Assembly (NCBI GenBank): GCA_028023455.1 | Contig: JAQFVV010000042.1 | Span: 7,957,922-8,021,921 of the forward strand | Direction: 5' to 3' | Length of the DNA: 64,000 nt | Origin: Epiperipatus broadwayi | Lineage: Eukaryota; Onychophora; Udeonychophora; Euonychophora; Peripatidae | Shown here: one piece after another, positions 36,534-47,850 of the stretch | Numbering within the stretch: the stretch's first letter is position 1 | Layout: each line of letters opens with the position of its first letter | The notes under the pieces: generated by a model | Told to the model about the DNA's origin: nothing | The model's input: the letters and a program-made list of their open reading frames with translations, nothing else | The model's database searches: none | Position numbers and translations under genes: made by a program

Positions 36534-37545
36534 TTTTAATGAAAATTTTCATTTCATTTAATTTTGTTGAATGAATGAGAGAGTCTGGTCATTGGGATGG
36601 TCCCTGGGGGCCTAAATCCTAGTTCTTTTGAGAGAGGGGCTGTGATGAGGGTGCTGTGGTGATTGTTATCAAAGTTGATCTTTCTCATTCGCAAGATAGG
36701 AAAAATAATGTTATTTATGGCAATTTTTTAACGTTATTGTCATGATTGATTTTACCTATGTATTATTGCAAAATAAGTTGCAGTTTGGCCTCACGATTCT
36801 AATTGTAAGTGATTCACCTTATTTAATTTTATTACTTCCAATGTTGTTATTGATAGGGCTGAACTTTTGCTGTTCATGTGATTTTTATGATGGATTAGAA
36901 TGGTTTTCAGCAGAGACATTTTGAAGCTTGGATTTTTTTCCTTGTTCTTAACAGTTTTTCCATAATTCCAAAATATTTGGGACTGCTCTCTTGTGAAGAT
37001 ATTCTAGTCCATTTGGAAGATGCTGAACAGTAGATTGATTTAGTCTGTATTTTATGTTATCTCCAAGTGTTTTCCTATTGCAAATTGGATTTCTCAATAT
37101 TGTACTCCTAAAACACTATTCATATTTGAAATTCTAGACTTTACAAATAATTCCTATTTGTACCTTTTAATTAAAAATTTTATTACACTTAACTTTGCTG
37201 ATTGAATGAGAGAATCTGGTTGTTTGGAGGGGCCCGGTTTTTTTGAGGGGGAGGGATTTTTTCATTCACAAGGGAAAAAAAAACACTATTCATAATGTTT
37301 TTTTAGCATTATTTTTATAAACAATTTTATCCAAATGTTATTACAAAGTAAACTGCAGTTTGATCTAATGATTTTAATTACAAGTGATTCACCCTATTTA
37401 AATTTATTATTTCCAATGTTGTTATGTCCGCGTATTTTTCTATTCTCAACTTATCCATCACAAATTGGATTTTTCAATATTGTATTCCTAAAATGCTACT
37501 CATATTTAAATTCTAGACTTTACAAATAATTCCTAATTGTAACAT
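36534..37545. repeat. Tandem duplication, two diverged units
   Basis: Unit 1 (about 36534-37164) and unit 2 (about 37165-37545) share GAATGAGAGAGTCTGG (36573; 37204), AGTGATTCACC (36809; 37383), CCAATGTTGTTAT (36838; 37412) and CAAATTGGATTTCTCAATAT (37081; 37461). The offset falls from 631 to 575 to 380, so unit 2 has lost about 250 bp in steps. No domain is recognised; the small frames inside are not conserved between units. Confidence 0.8.
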
Positions 37546-40289
37546 TCATTTGTCTTTAATGGTTAATCTTCTCGTGGATGAATGCTTTGAGTTTCCACAG
37601 ATTGATCAATTTCTGGATTGCTATGGACAAAAAAATTCAATGTGTCATTTCAAATCTCCATATTACACTATGTAAATCAATACTTCCCTTGTAAAACATT
37701 TTATACTCAATGATATTTCTCCAAAATTCATGTCACATATGGATCCTCCTATCAATCCACCAAGGCAACCAAGCCTATCAACATTGCTTCTTACCGAAGA
37801 CTCTTCTTTTCCTGGACTACACACTGTTTCCATATCCCCTTCCCATTTCATATGTATCTCTCTCTCCTTCATTATATTGTACTTGAATTTTTTTTTTTCA
37901 TGTAATTATCCTTTTGTAAACCTTTTTAACTGTTGTGTATTTTGTCTTTTTGATCACTGAAAAAAAAAAGAGTTTAAATTCAATGACAAAATGTTACTGC
38001 TTAATAAGCATTATAAATGTTACAAAAGGAATAACTACTGTTATAAAAGTTACTTTTAAAGACTTTTGCTGTTAATAAATTAAATTTCTCTCTCTTTGCT
38101 GTGTGTGTTATATGCAATAGTAAAAAAATATTGATTTTAGCTTGTTAGAAGTTCTTTACAAGTTTGATACTGTGATGTATTCTTTTTTTTTTTTTTAAAC
38201 AACTTGAAATCTTATATAACCGACAATCATTTTTTATAATAAAAAATAATAATTGAGTATCACTGATAAAAAGTAATCTTTTAAATTTTTTAAAATATAA
38301 TAATAAAGTAATATAATTGGAAACAAAAAAAATAATATTTATTTACTCATGTTCACTGGGAACTATGATGTATCAAACTATATGACTTCATTTATATGCT
38401 TTAAAAAAATGTAAACAAACAAATAACAAAAGCATTTAACTTGTTAAATTTTACAAATCTCGGTATGGTCGCAGCTATTTCTTTTCTGGTAAATTTAATT
38501 AACATTCTCAAATCTCAAACATTTTTTTCATGACTTGAATGCAGTTCAGTACTGTATTAAAAAACATGTTCCTACAATTTTTTCTTTGCCTTTTTTTTTC
38601 TTTCAAAAAATATATAATACTATCATGTCTTTAGTTTTAGTGATAAATGTAAGAAACGTTTTAAAATACTTTCATTAAATTTATATATATTGATGTGATA
38701 AACAAAAATAAGAATTCAGCCATATGTTTCAAAAGAATGAATCAAACTATTTGCGGCAAATAGAGGATGGTTGTATAGATTCCAAAACATATAACAATCT
38801 TAAAAATATTAAAATGACTGGTGAATCTGCATATCCAATAATGAAACTGATGTTACATTTTTCTTAGCGTTTAAAAAACTATTGAAAAAAAAAATGTCCA
38901 GGAGAGGTATTTTATTGTGATGAGCAATTAAACACACACATAGTATTGTAAATATATATGTAAATGTGCTTTCTCAATTTATTATTAATATTATTTTAAT
39001 TTTTTTTTATCTATATTATAATCTTAATTTGTATATGCATACATAAAATATCTGTTTTGTGTGCATGTTGAAAAGTACTATACTATTACACTTTCATTAC
39101 AATAAACAATAGTTATTGTATTATAATCAATGTTTATCTACACAATGTCAAATATTATGTGCAATATATGTTTGTACATGAGAGGGGTTGGAATAAATAT
39201 AGCATAATTTGCTGCTTCAATATATCACTAAATATCTTAGTAAATGAAGATCTTTTATGAATATTACTCATTCAAATAGTTTTATTATTTATTTCAAGTA
39301 AAGTTGTACATAAGATGAATGAATTCCTTCTAATATAGATTTTATAATATTTTTTAAGACATAAAACATAAGAAGATGGGATCATGATAAAATGAGATTG
39401 CAATTCCAGGACTACACATGAACACAACTATGTATATAAGAATGTATTATCCAGAATTCAAACATGACATTTGTCTGAAATTGCTCAATATGGACTTTTA
39501 ATAAGAATGGCCCCATTTTATCACATAACCACAAATAAGTGTGAAATTTAAATCAACAATGTAAGGCAAAAAAAAAAAAACATTTATTTATTTTTATTTC
39601 TTCTTACACTCACCAAAAGATAATTCATTATTTAAAAAATTCCACACACATAACATTATATGAAAAAATAAAAAATAACCAGAACTTACTAATAAAGAGG
39701 CTTGAAAGTTAAATTTGTCATTCATCTGTAACACTCATCCCATGTTATCACTGGTTTGTCAAGTTATATATAACTATATGCATATTTAAACAGCCTCAAA
39801 TAAATATAAAATGTAAATTACCTGAGAAATAATAAATTCTTAAATAAATTTGTTTACATTTTAATTATATAAAACAGAATAAACATTTATATTTTTTTTA
39901 TTCTTTATTATGTCCATCGAATGGTGATTCAATATATAGTAAATTCCATATGCATAATGCTCTCTGGGAAAATATAAACTTAACTTTACACCATTTAAAT
40001 TTACAGTAATTTAACTAAGAGTTTATTATTTAAATTTTGCATTAATTTGTAGTCTTGCATATCTTAATAAAGTATCATTTATCTTCTTATCAATCTTCAA
40101 AGTCTGTTAATATTTTAAAATAATTTTCAAACTCTAATTTAAATTCATTGAAGTGCAATAGTTTTTGTCTCTCTAGTTTTGCATTAACATGTATCATATA
40201 TCTCACTAATCAATGAACAGTTCCTCTATTGAATGATCCGATCTTCTGTCGAATCTCTTAAGAACAATGCAATCTTGAAATATATATGT
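37546..40289. other. AT-rich noncoding stretch
   Basis: 37730-37880 is less AT-rich and pyrimidine-biased, resembling an untranslated or LINE tail fragment, but no family is recognised. The rest is AT-rich with T and A runs. Confidence 0.4.
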
Positions 40290-40720
40290 TTACATATATC
40301 TTGATTAGGCAATGATAAGGTGAGACCATTCTTATTATCAGTCACTGGTAAACAATTGCAGATGGGTAATGTATTTGATTTCTGAGCTTCTTTGTCAGTA
40401 GGTGTAAAATATCCTCCCCTTCCATATAGAATTATATATGTAGAATTTTTTATAAAAAGAATTCGTTTGGTGGTGTAATAAGGGAGTAAAAATGAAGAAA
40501 TGTTTATTTTGACATATAATTTAATTTTAGGCTGATTTATTTAAAGTTTATTATTTTTTGGTCAATTTAAATTTCTTACTTATTTGTGTTTGTTTAAGTA
40601 TATGTGTCTATATATATATCTTGACAAGTCAGTGGTAAAGTGGGACCATTCTTATTGCAAATCTGCTAGGCAGTTATAGATGAGTAGTCTATTTGATTCA
40701 GGTTGATTATTCTTTATATA
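40290..40720. repeat. 320-bp-offset tandem repeat
   Basis: GGTGAGACCATTCTTATTAT near 40320 recurs as AGTGGGACCATTCTTATTGC near 40640, with matching flanks (AATTGCAGATGGGTAATGTA; CAGTTATAGATGAGTAGTCT). Noncoding. Weaker related text may continue at 40.93 and 41.33 kb. Confidence 0.6.
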
Positions 40721-42032
40721 TTTATGCATATAGTAATTATCTCATTTACATATATTTGGTAATAATAAATAATCGTTCATTTTTTATCTGTAATTTAAAC
40801 GGAAGTCCATTGCATTTATATTTGGTAATGTATACATATACATTTAAAAGTACTATGCATACAAACTATTCCAAGATCAATTCAGTTGTCAAAATTCATT
40901 AATTTATCAGCCATGATGGACATTGCGATTTTGTGATGACTTGGGTAAACTGATGAGATGATATATTTTGGGAGTCATTTACATTTTACTTTTACCTATA
41001 ACTATATGTTAAAAAAATGTATATTCTATATTATTTGAGAAATATGTAAGATATGCTACATGAATAAAATAGAGAAGTGCAATCTAGATGAAGGAATACT
41101 CATGCATTAACAAATATTTATTAGATTTAATTATTTAATATACCATTGAAATTTATATTTGGTTTAAAATATACATTTAAATTTTTAACTTTTAAAAATG
41201 AATATTTATGTTTAATGAATAAGTTGATTAATGACAATAATTATCTATTCATATTTGATAATAAAGTGGTATTTATAAATTGATATAATAATCATTAAAT
41301 AAATAAACAACAATGGCTTTTTAGATGTTGGGATTGTTTGGTAACTTGGGAAAACTGACAAACTATGGTTCATAATGAAATGCAACTAAATATATGTCCA
41401 TGCATATGTATAGTTACAAAATAGCTCAGGATCTTAGGATTCAATCCCTTTCTCTCAGAATGTAATGTATATTATTGATTCACAATTTTTTTTGTCTAAG
41501 TAATTATGCACTTTGTTGTTTGAAATACTATTAAAACACATACACCCTGACTCACAAACACACATACATTAACAGATCAAGCATTATGTATGTTCCTGTT
41601 TAAGGTAAGAAGTCAAATGAAGATGTAATATACCAGACTTAATAAAAAAAGAGATTATGCCTAAATCTATTTTCAGATGCAAATTTTTTTAATGAACAAT
41701 TAATTCAGTTGATTAAGAAAAGTATGAAATAATATCCAAACGATAAAAATAATTCCATTACTGCACTTTCACAAATGGAGCTTATATGACAATATTATTC
41801 AAATTTTAAATAAGAAAACTAATGCCAGTAATGATCACAGTCGGATAGAAATTACTCTATGTATCATTTCTAGACATAAATAAAGTGAATGAAAAAATTT
41901 ATAGCTTGTGCACAAATAAGTTTAATTAAAAGTGGTATTAATTCAGTTAATATTAAAATAATATAAATACATGTATATTCCAACATGCAACTTCTGCACT
42001 TAATCTTACTCATAAACTCAAATAAAAATAAA
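40721..42032. other. AT-rich noncoding stretch
   Basis: No gene recognised. Confidence 0.4.
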
Positions 42033-42079
42033 AATATAAAAATACTAATAAAAAACACACAACTACTTCTTTATAAAGC

Positions 42080-42123
42080 TGCTTTAATATTTTAACCAGC
42101 AGACTGGTTTTCATCAGAAAGCA
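42080..42123 (-). ncRNA. Hammerhead-type motif, family C, left arm
   Basis: Minus strand: stem I UGCUUU (42118-42123) with AAAGCA (42080-42085), six pairs; CUGAUGA; perfect stem II AACCAG-UCUG-CUGGUU with one extra A on its 5' side; stem III AUAU. The conserved GAA reads AAA, so this arm should be inactive. Confidence 0.6.
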
Positions 42124-42265
42124 CAGCAAAATGGCTATTTCCAGAATTTGAACACTAAAATATTACAAACATTTACATATCAGTTAACAAAAAAAAAAGT
42201 GTTATCTGATATGTAAATGTTAGTAATATTTTAGTGTTTAAATTTTGGAAATAGCCATTTTGCTG

Positions 42266-42309
42266 TGCTTTCTGATGAAAACCAGTCTGCTGCTTGAAAT
42301 ATTAAAGCA
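42266..42309 (+). ncRNA. Hammerhead-type motif, family C, right arm
   Basis: Stem I UGCUUU (42266-42271) with AAAGCA (42304-42309); CUGAUGA 42272-42278; stem II AACCAG-UCUG-CUGCUU with one mismatch and an extra 5' A; intact GAA (42296-42298); stem III AUAU; U at the cleavage site. Complementary damage in the two arms (stem II here, GAA in the left arm) points to an intact ancestor. Confidence 0.65.
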
Positions 42310-42460
42310 GCTTTATAGAGAAGTAATTGTGTGTTTTTATTAGTATTTATATATAAGTATAGGGGATTTGAACTCAGATTTTCAAGCATCCTTCAACTCT
42401 CCACACTATCTCATACAACTGATACACATGACCACACACATGTAGAAAAAATAAATAATC

Positions 42461-42504
42461 ACCAATATATGTATTTCATGCTAAACCAGCACTCATCAAT
42501 TGGT
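42461..42504 (-). ncRNA. Hammerhead ribozyme motif, family D
   Basis: Minus strand: stem I ACCAA (42500-42504) pairs perfectly with UUGGU (42461-42465); stem II GUGCUG-GUU-UAGCAU; GAA; stem III AUA-CA-UAU (42467-42474); A at the cleavage site. The core reads UUGAUGA (first C changed to U), the only deviation. This copy and the plus copy at 30517 complete each other. Confidence 0.75.
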
Positions 42505-42665
42505 CCAGATTATCATCTCTCATACATATATATAATCAGTGCTCAATTTATATTAAGATAGCAAATCTTCATACTTTAATGGGCAGGCTTTAATCTATCT
42601 CAAGCTCCATCTTTTTAGCCATCCATATCATTGAAAATCTGAAGATGAAAACCCAAATAATCTGG

Positions 42666-42709
42666 ACCAACTGATTAGTGCTGATTTAGCATGAAATACG
42701 CCTATCGGT
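42666..42709 (+). ncRNA. Hammerhead-type motif, family D, core mutated
   Basis: Stem I ACCAA/UCGGU (one mismatch), stem II GUGCUG-AUU-UAGCAU and GAA are kept, but the core is CUGAUUA (the essential G changed to U) and stem III has worn to AUACGCCU. Probably inactive. Confidence 0.6.
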
Positions 42710-42880
42710 GATTGTTGATCTTTTCTACATGTGTGTGGTCATGTGTATCAGTTGTATGCAATAGTGTGGATAGTTAAAGGGTGCTTGAAAATCTGAGTTC
42801 AAATCCCCCATATTTACAATTAGCCTCCCAGGTTTGTGAAGAGTGCCTGATTTTCAAACATTTAGTATTTATATATATAA

Positions 42881-43633
42881 ATTCAACTAAAAAACAGCAA
42901 TAATAATATTTTTCTCATTACAAGTTTAATTATGATTACAATTATTTATTTAGTATATGGTGTCAGGACATTAAAATTGAACACTAGCAGTTCTTAAGCA
43001 ATTAAGAGCCAACTTTGCCAAGCTATGCAGAGCAAAGAGGCTAACAGGGGTCTGAAAATTGAATACTCTCTGTAAATATTTATCATAATTTGTGGTCTTC
43101 TACACTCTCAGTTTGAACTATAAATCCCCACTTATGCAATTGGAATTTTCTGAATTTTTCAATTTCAAATTGAAAACCGTGATGGAGTTGATATTCCTCT
43201 CATATCAATGTTTGGAGTGGAGAGTTTCTATGAAGTCCAGTGGGCCCAGTTGATTAAATCCACTTATCCTCACCTCCCTGTAGTGCAAACTGGATTTTTG
43301 CTTCCATTCCTTATTTGTTTTTAATGTTGGGATTGATTTAAGATGTAGAAGAGAAAATGATGTCTTTGGAACCAGACTTCAAGATTTCCACTTATCATGT
43401 CAGCACGCCTCCATGACTACAAATGAAATTACTGAATTATTTTATAAAATAATATACAAGAATATTAAACTGCCCTACTTATTGAAATATTATACTACAG
43501 CCTTTATAATCATCTTTTTGATCAATTAATCTCCTCTTAAAAAGTATCCATTGGATTCTTAGGAGTACTATCACTGAAATATTTATTCAAGCAAGATTTT
43601 CATATCTGCATTTCTATAATCTTTGGGTTGAAA
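42881..43633. other. Noncoding stretch, less AT-rich in the middle
   Basis: 42960-43430 has noticeably more G+C than its surroundings and no stop-free frame. It could be the tail of an unrecognised LINE. Confidence 0.35.
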
Positions 43634-43759
43634 TATTATTTGAAGTTTTCATGTGTCAAGCGGCCGGAAGCGAACCCGCAAACCCGGGACAACTGCTTGT
43701 AAGGCAGCTGTGCTGCCCACTCGACCACCAACGCTTGACGTATTATTATTTGAAGTTTT
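43634..43759 (-). mobile_element. tRNA-derived SINE-like element, copy 2, with 16-bp target duplication
   Basis: The element proper is 43650-43743. The direct repeat TATTATTTGAAGTTTT occurs at 43634-43649 and 43744-43759 exactly. On the minus strand GTCAAGCG and CGCTTGAC at the two ends pair as an acceptor-like stem. Inside are TGGTCGAGTGGGCAGC (box A region), stem-loop CTGC-CTTACAA-GCAG (UAC at the anticodon position) and GGGTTCGCTTCC (box B). Unusually there is no A tail beyond the TTTT that belongs to the target. A simple tRNA pseudogene retroinsertion is the alternative. Confidence 0.85.
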
Positions 43760-44963
43760 TACTGGAAACCGTTTATATTTCCATTACCCTTACTGTATTT
43801 TCAGAATATTTTATGCTTACAGCATTTTTACTTTAATGAAAACTATTATATAGGTAATTTGAACATTTTATTTCAAACATAAGATACTGGTGCTTTTTCC
43901 CCTTTAAATAAATATAATAGTAAAATGATTATATACTATTGATATTTCTTCCTTCCTTAAAAAATTTTGAAAATTTATTATTCAATTGTGATGAATCTGT
44001 CTTTAAGAGATTTATCTATTCAATATATGATTGTTTTTAGTCGCATTTATCTTGAAAAAAAGTAATGCTTAGCTCTTCCTTCCAAAAGTGTATTATTTTG
44101 GGGGGTTCTTTTAATTAATTAGCATTGCTCCTTATTCTTATTAATCCTATTGGTGAAGTGATGTGACTTAAGTTTTTTTAATAAAAGATTTTACAGAAAA
44201 AAAATTTATTTTAAAATTACTATTTTTCTTTCAGAAATTTTTTCTGATATTTTTTTGAAAAGTGACCTTTTTTCTCCAATACAATCCTAATATTTTAACT
44301 AGTCATAATTCTTGTCTTTTGCGATGTTTATATGTGTATATTAAAATACATACGCTTACAAAGCTTGAAAAGCAGTATAAACAATTGTGTTCTATATATG
44401 CATATATAGTATTTTTAAATCCAATTATATACATTGTTTGTTTTTTTTTTTAGATATTTTAAATTAAAGAAAGAAAAAAATATTTGATAAAAAAAATAAT
44501 TTTATGCAACTGTTCCATTTTGTTCTTTTATAAAACAATTGGATATTTATAAATATTCAATCTAAAATTGACTAAGTGACTTTCAAGCTCTCTCGCATGT
44601 GCATACAATCAGGGTAACTAAAGTTTATGAAATATGAGCTGTAGAATTGAAAAATAAATGAAATATTAATTAGGGTTTGATCATTTGAATTATTTAGTTA
44701 ATATAAAGTGTTAATATGAAAATAAATTTAATATATATTTATGTTTAGCTCTTAACTTTTCTTGGATATCTTTTTTTTTTTAACAAATAAGAAAGTAGAC
44801 TATCATTGTTCAGATATCTTGTCTATAATTAACTTTGTTAGCTATTAAATTATTAGTTGATGAATAGACATTAACTCTTTATTACTTTTTTTACTTCGAA
44901 ATGTATATATGTCTTTAAAATATTCTTAAATATTTCTATCTTTACATATATTTAAATTTATTA
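43760..44963. other. AT-rich noncoding stretch
   Basis: No gene recognised. Confidence 0.4.
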
Positions 44964-45097
44964 AACTTCTCAATTTTTTTTTTTTTTTTTTAATGTGTCA
45001 TAGCATCGGCCAGGAAGGAATCCGCTAATTCGGGACAACTGCTTGTAAGGCAGCTGTGCTGATCTCCCAACCACCAACGCTTGACAACTTCTCAATT
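44964..45097 (-). mobile_element. tRNA-derived SINE-like element, copy 3, with 12-bp target duplication
   Basis: The element proper is 44976-45085. Direct repeat AACTTCTCAATT at 44964-44975 and 45086-45097. Minus strand: GTCAAGCGTTGGTGGTTGGG start, the same CTGCCTTACAAGCAG stem-loop, a worn box B, end TGACACATTA and an A tail (T-run from 44976). It shares the GCATCGGCC variant with copy 1 while copy 2 has AAGCGGCC, so at least two subfamilies exist. Confidence 0.88.
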
Positions 45098-46299
45098 ATT
45101 TTGTCTATTAATTATATCATTTTTAATGCTTATTCTTCATTTTGATATCAGGTTTTGTTTGCATTTTCATCTTAAATCTTTTGCTCAGCTATCTAACATT
45201 ATCTCTAGTAAAAATTGCCATACATTTTATATGTATGTGTCTAAAATATACTGCTTCCTTAAATAGGGAATATAATTAAATCTAAAAACTATAATGATTA
45301 AGTCCATTTTTAATTAAATTAGTAAGTTATTATAGGAAACAATATTAAACTATTATGGATTTGATCCACAGAAGAAAAGGAGAAAGTCTAGAAATGCATA
45401 CTCAAATTATCTATTGATAGTAGTTTTATTCATGTAATTTTTTATATCTATGATGAGACAATAATTACTTTAAATGATTTTAAAAATCAGTAGAGGCTGC
45501 CACTCAAAATTTAATTTTAAGGAAATAGTAACTTAATCATCAGAGCTTTTTCCCAGAATTTTCTATTTTGAATTAAAATTATAAATGTTGTTTTGATTTT
45601 TATACATATGCTATTACAACTTAATGAAAAAATTTAATATTGGCCATAAAATGGGATTCCCTATTACCTGCAATGATCCTTCTTTAAACCATTAAAATTA
45701 CACAGCAAGACAAATTCTTAAAATCTTCTTCATACTTTCTTGTCATTGTAACTATTTTTACTAGATGTTTAACCATGCAGTAAACAAATATAGATGGGCT
45801 TATGTAATGAATTTACTGGATTTAATTGCTTGAGTTTAAGACCAAGAAAAATCTATTTTTTTTCCTTCAGATGCCTGATAGTTTTTAACTGAGACATTAT
45901 TTTAGTTTTTTGAAAGTGAGATCAATGGGTATATGTGAATGCTGATTATTTATTATATTTAATATCATAACCAACAAAATAAATATTTTGACAGATAAAA
46001 TAAATCATGTCCCTCATATTATAAGTTTGTAAGGTCATTAACCAAGACAGCATTTGGCAATTGAAAACAGAGAGTGATAAGAATTACTGGTTTCTGGATG
46101 TGGCTACCACTGGATTATGATCTTCATTTTCATACAAAGAAAGATTGGAAGAATTGAATGAAAAACTATTTAATATTAAATATGACATTGTCAATTTTGT
46201 GATTACGAAGATAAGATGAAAAGACAATTGATTTGAAAAAGTGATTACGTACTTTACTGTAAAGTTACACATATTGAAAATGCAAGTGATATGGAAAAA
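45098..46299. other. AT-rich noncoding stretch
   Basis: No gene recognised. Confidence 0.4.
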
Positions 46300-47850
46300 T
46301 ATGGAATAGCAGCATTGTGAAGTTAGTAACTTATCAAATAGAGTGACAGTATTAGTTATTCAGTTTAATGGAAAATCCAGATTTATGCCCAATAACTTCC
46401 TCATTTTGATAAAGGAATAGATGATGATTTATGAAGATGTACAAAATGCTTTTGATCAGACCAAAATAATATTTTAAAATTATTATGAGAGATTCTAATG
46501 CTCAAATTAGAAAATGAATGAAAGATGAAAGCACTATGAATAAATTAGAATATGGAGAAAGATATGAAAGATAATATAGACTTGTGGAACTTGTATGAAA
46601 CTGGATATTATGTATTCTTTTTTTTTTCCAAATCAATTGAAAATGGAGTTAGAAATATTTTAAGAATATAATGTACTTAATAAATTCATCATTAGGAATT
46701 TATTAATAATATCTTGAAAAGCAGATAAAGAAATTGAGAAACTGTTGAAAAGCTATCTACTATGTGTCTAAATGTCAAAGTTCTATTAGATAGTTGGAAA
46801 AATAAGTTGAAATATTAATATAATAAAAAATATTAAAAATACTAATTTATCTTTACTAAGATCATTTCAATCTGTCTATAGAAAACTTTGAATTCAAACC
46901 AATAAAAAAAAAGCTGAATTATCAAAATAAATTGTTGAAGGACCACTAAGTTGATATTTTGTATTCGATTGGCAGATTTGGGAAAGTCATTTGGCACCAT
47001 AACTATTTCTTGATTATATAAAAGTGTTAGAATTTATCAACTTCTGTAAAATAATTATTAAAATATAGCAACATCAATTGTGTTATATGATGACACTAAA
47101 AATAAAAATAATAATAATTCTGTCATAATGATTCTATATTTCCAAATTTTTTATAGAAGTTTTACAGGAAATAATTATAAAAATCTAACAGAAGAAAAAT
47201 AAACAGAGATTACTTAAGTTATCTAGATTTTACAGGTGATGAGATAGTTTTTATATATAATACTTCATGTCTTCAGAAAATATTATAAGAGCCATTAATT
47301 GAAATCATGAAAGATAAGAATTTTAAAAAAAATTTGAAAATAATGATTAAAAGCTTTTCAACAAAAGAGGAAAATAAATTTGATAGCAAACGAATTAGAT
47401 GTTTGTTAATGCAAATGGAGATAATGAATGAAATTAGTCATAGAATTAAACTTGGATGAAGTGTTTTTGGTAGATTGAAAAAAGTTTTTTTATTTTATTA
47501 GATTTATTTTAGTTCTTTCATATGAATTTGAGATTTGGATGTTTACAGAGTCTAAACAAGTAGGGGATTAAAAGTGGAATACATAGTGAGATCAAACAAA
47601 TATCATTGATCTTTTTGAAAATATTAAGTGGCAGAAGTGAAATTGAACTCAATATGTTGTTTGAAGAGATGATAATAAGTGGTAATTATAGATTTAAACT
47701 GAACTTCAAGAGATTGTAAAAGCTGAAAGATAAAAAAGTTTGCAGAATGATGTGAAGAAAAGAACTATAAATTGAAGAAACTGAATTAAACTTTGGAAGC
47801 TCTTTTCCTGTCATGGTTTGGTAATGATTAAATATAATAATGATGGTGAT
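46300..47850 (+). pseudogene. RTE-like LINE, second decayed copy
   Basis: Same family as 18600-20290. Recognisable blocks are a worn VDLEKSFGTITIS-like segment near 46975 (RT motif around the first catalytic Asp) and a YLSYLDFTGDEIVFIYNTS-like block near 47210 (the HLxFADDIVLF region, catalytic residues altered). The 3' end GGAAGCTCTTTTCCTGTCAT near 47798 matches the GGAGATCATTTTCCAGTGGT-type end of the first copy and leads into a short TGATGGTGATGAG tail. Stops are frequent in all frames. Confidence 0.6.

Larger units (their letters stand above)
42033..42350. mobile_element. Palindromic element with two inverted HHR motifs, family C
   Basis: Arms 42033-42180 and about 42200-42350 are inverted repeats with few mismatches; the centre is an A-run-containing loop near 42188-42200. 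Shared text includes ACATTTACATATCAG, AAATAGCCATTTTGCTGTGC and AAAGCAGCTTTATA. Each arm carries one outward-pointing hammerhead-type motif. No protein is encoded. I infer two head-to-head PLE-type termini with the body deleted. Confidence 0.75.
42357..42861. mobile_element. Inverted HHR element, family D, with target duplication
   Basis: Two inverted half-units: left (42357-42600) and right (42640-42861). Both outer ends carry GATTTGAACTCAGATTTTCA or its complement, a tRNA box B-like block (GAGTTCAAATCCC at 42797), and both halves carry a ribozyme motif. The flanks TTAGTATTTATATATAA (42340-42356) and TTAGTATTTATATATATAA (42862-42880) form a 17-bp duplication with one extra TA. The left copy lies in the end of the family C palindrome, so D inserted into C. 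Confidence 0.75.

Noticed and set aside
37663-37960. Overlapping plus and minus frames with a less AT-rich composition
   Set aside because: No domain, signal or conserved motif; more likely a LINE tail or untranslated fragment.
40935-40965. AACTGATGAGATG
   Set aside because: Core-like box but no stem II or GAA downstream, so not a ribozyme.
41405-41460. TAGCTCAG next to GGATTCAATCCC
   Set aside because: Boxes A and B would be only about 15 bp apart, too close for a tRNA.
43651-43853. Two plus-strand frames of 61-66 codons with Cys/Arg-rich starts
   Set aside because: They arise from antisense reading of the tRNA-like element and its flank.
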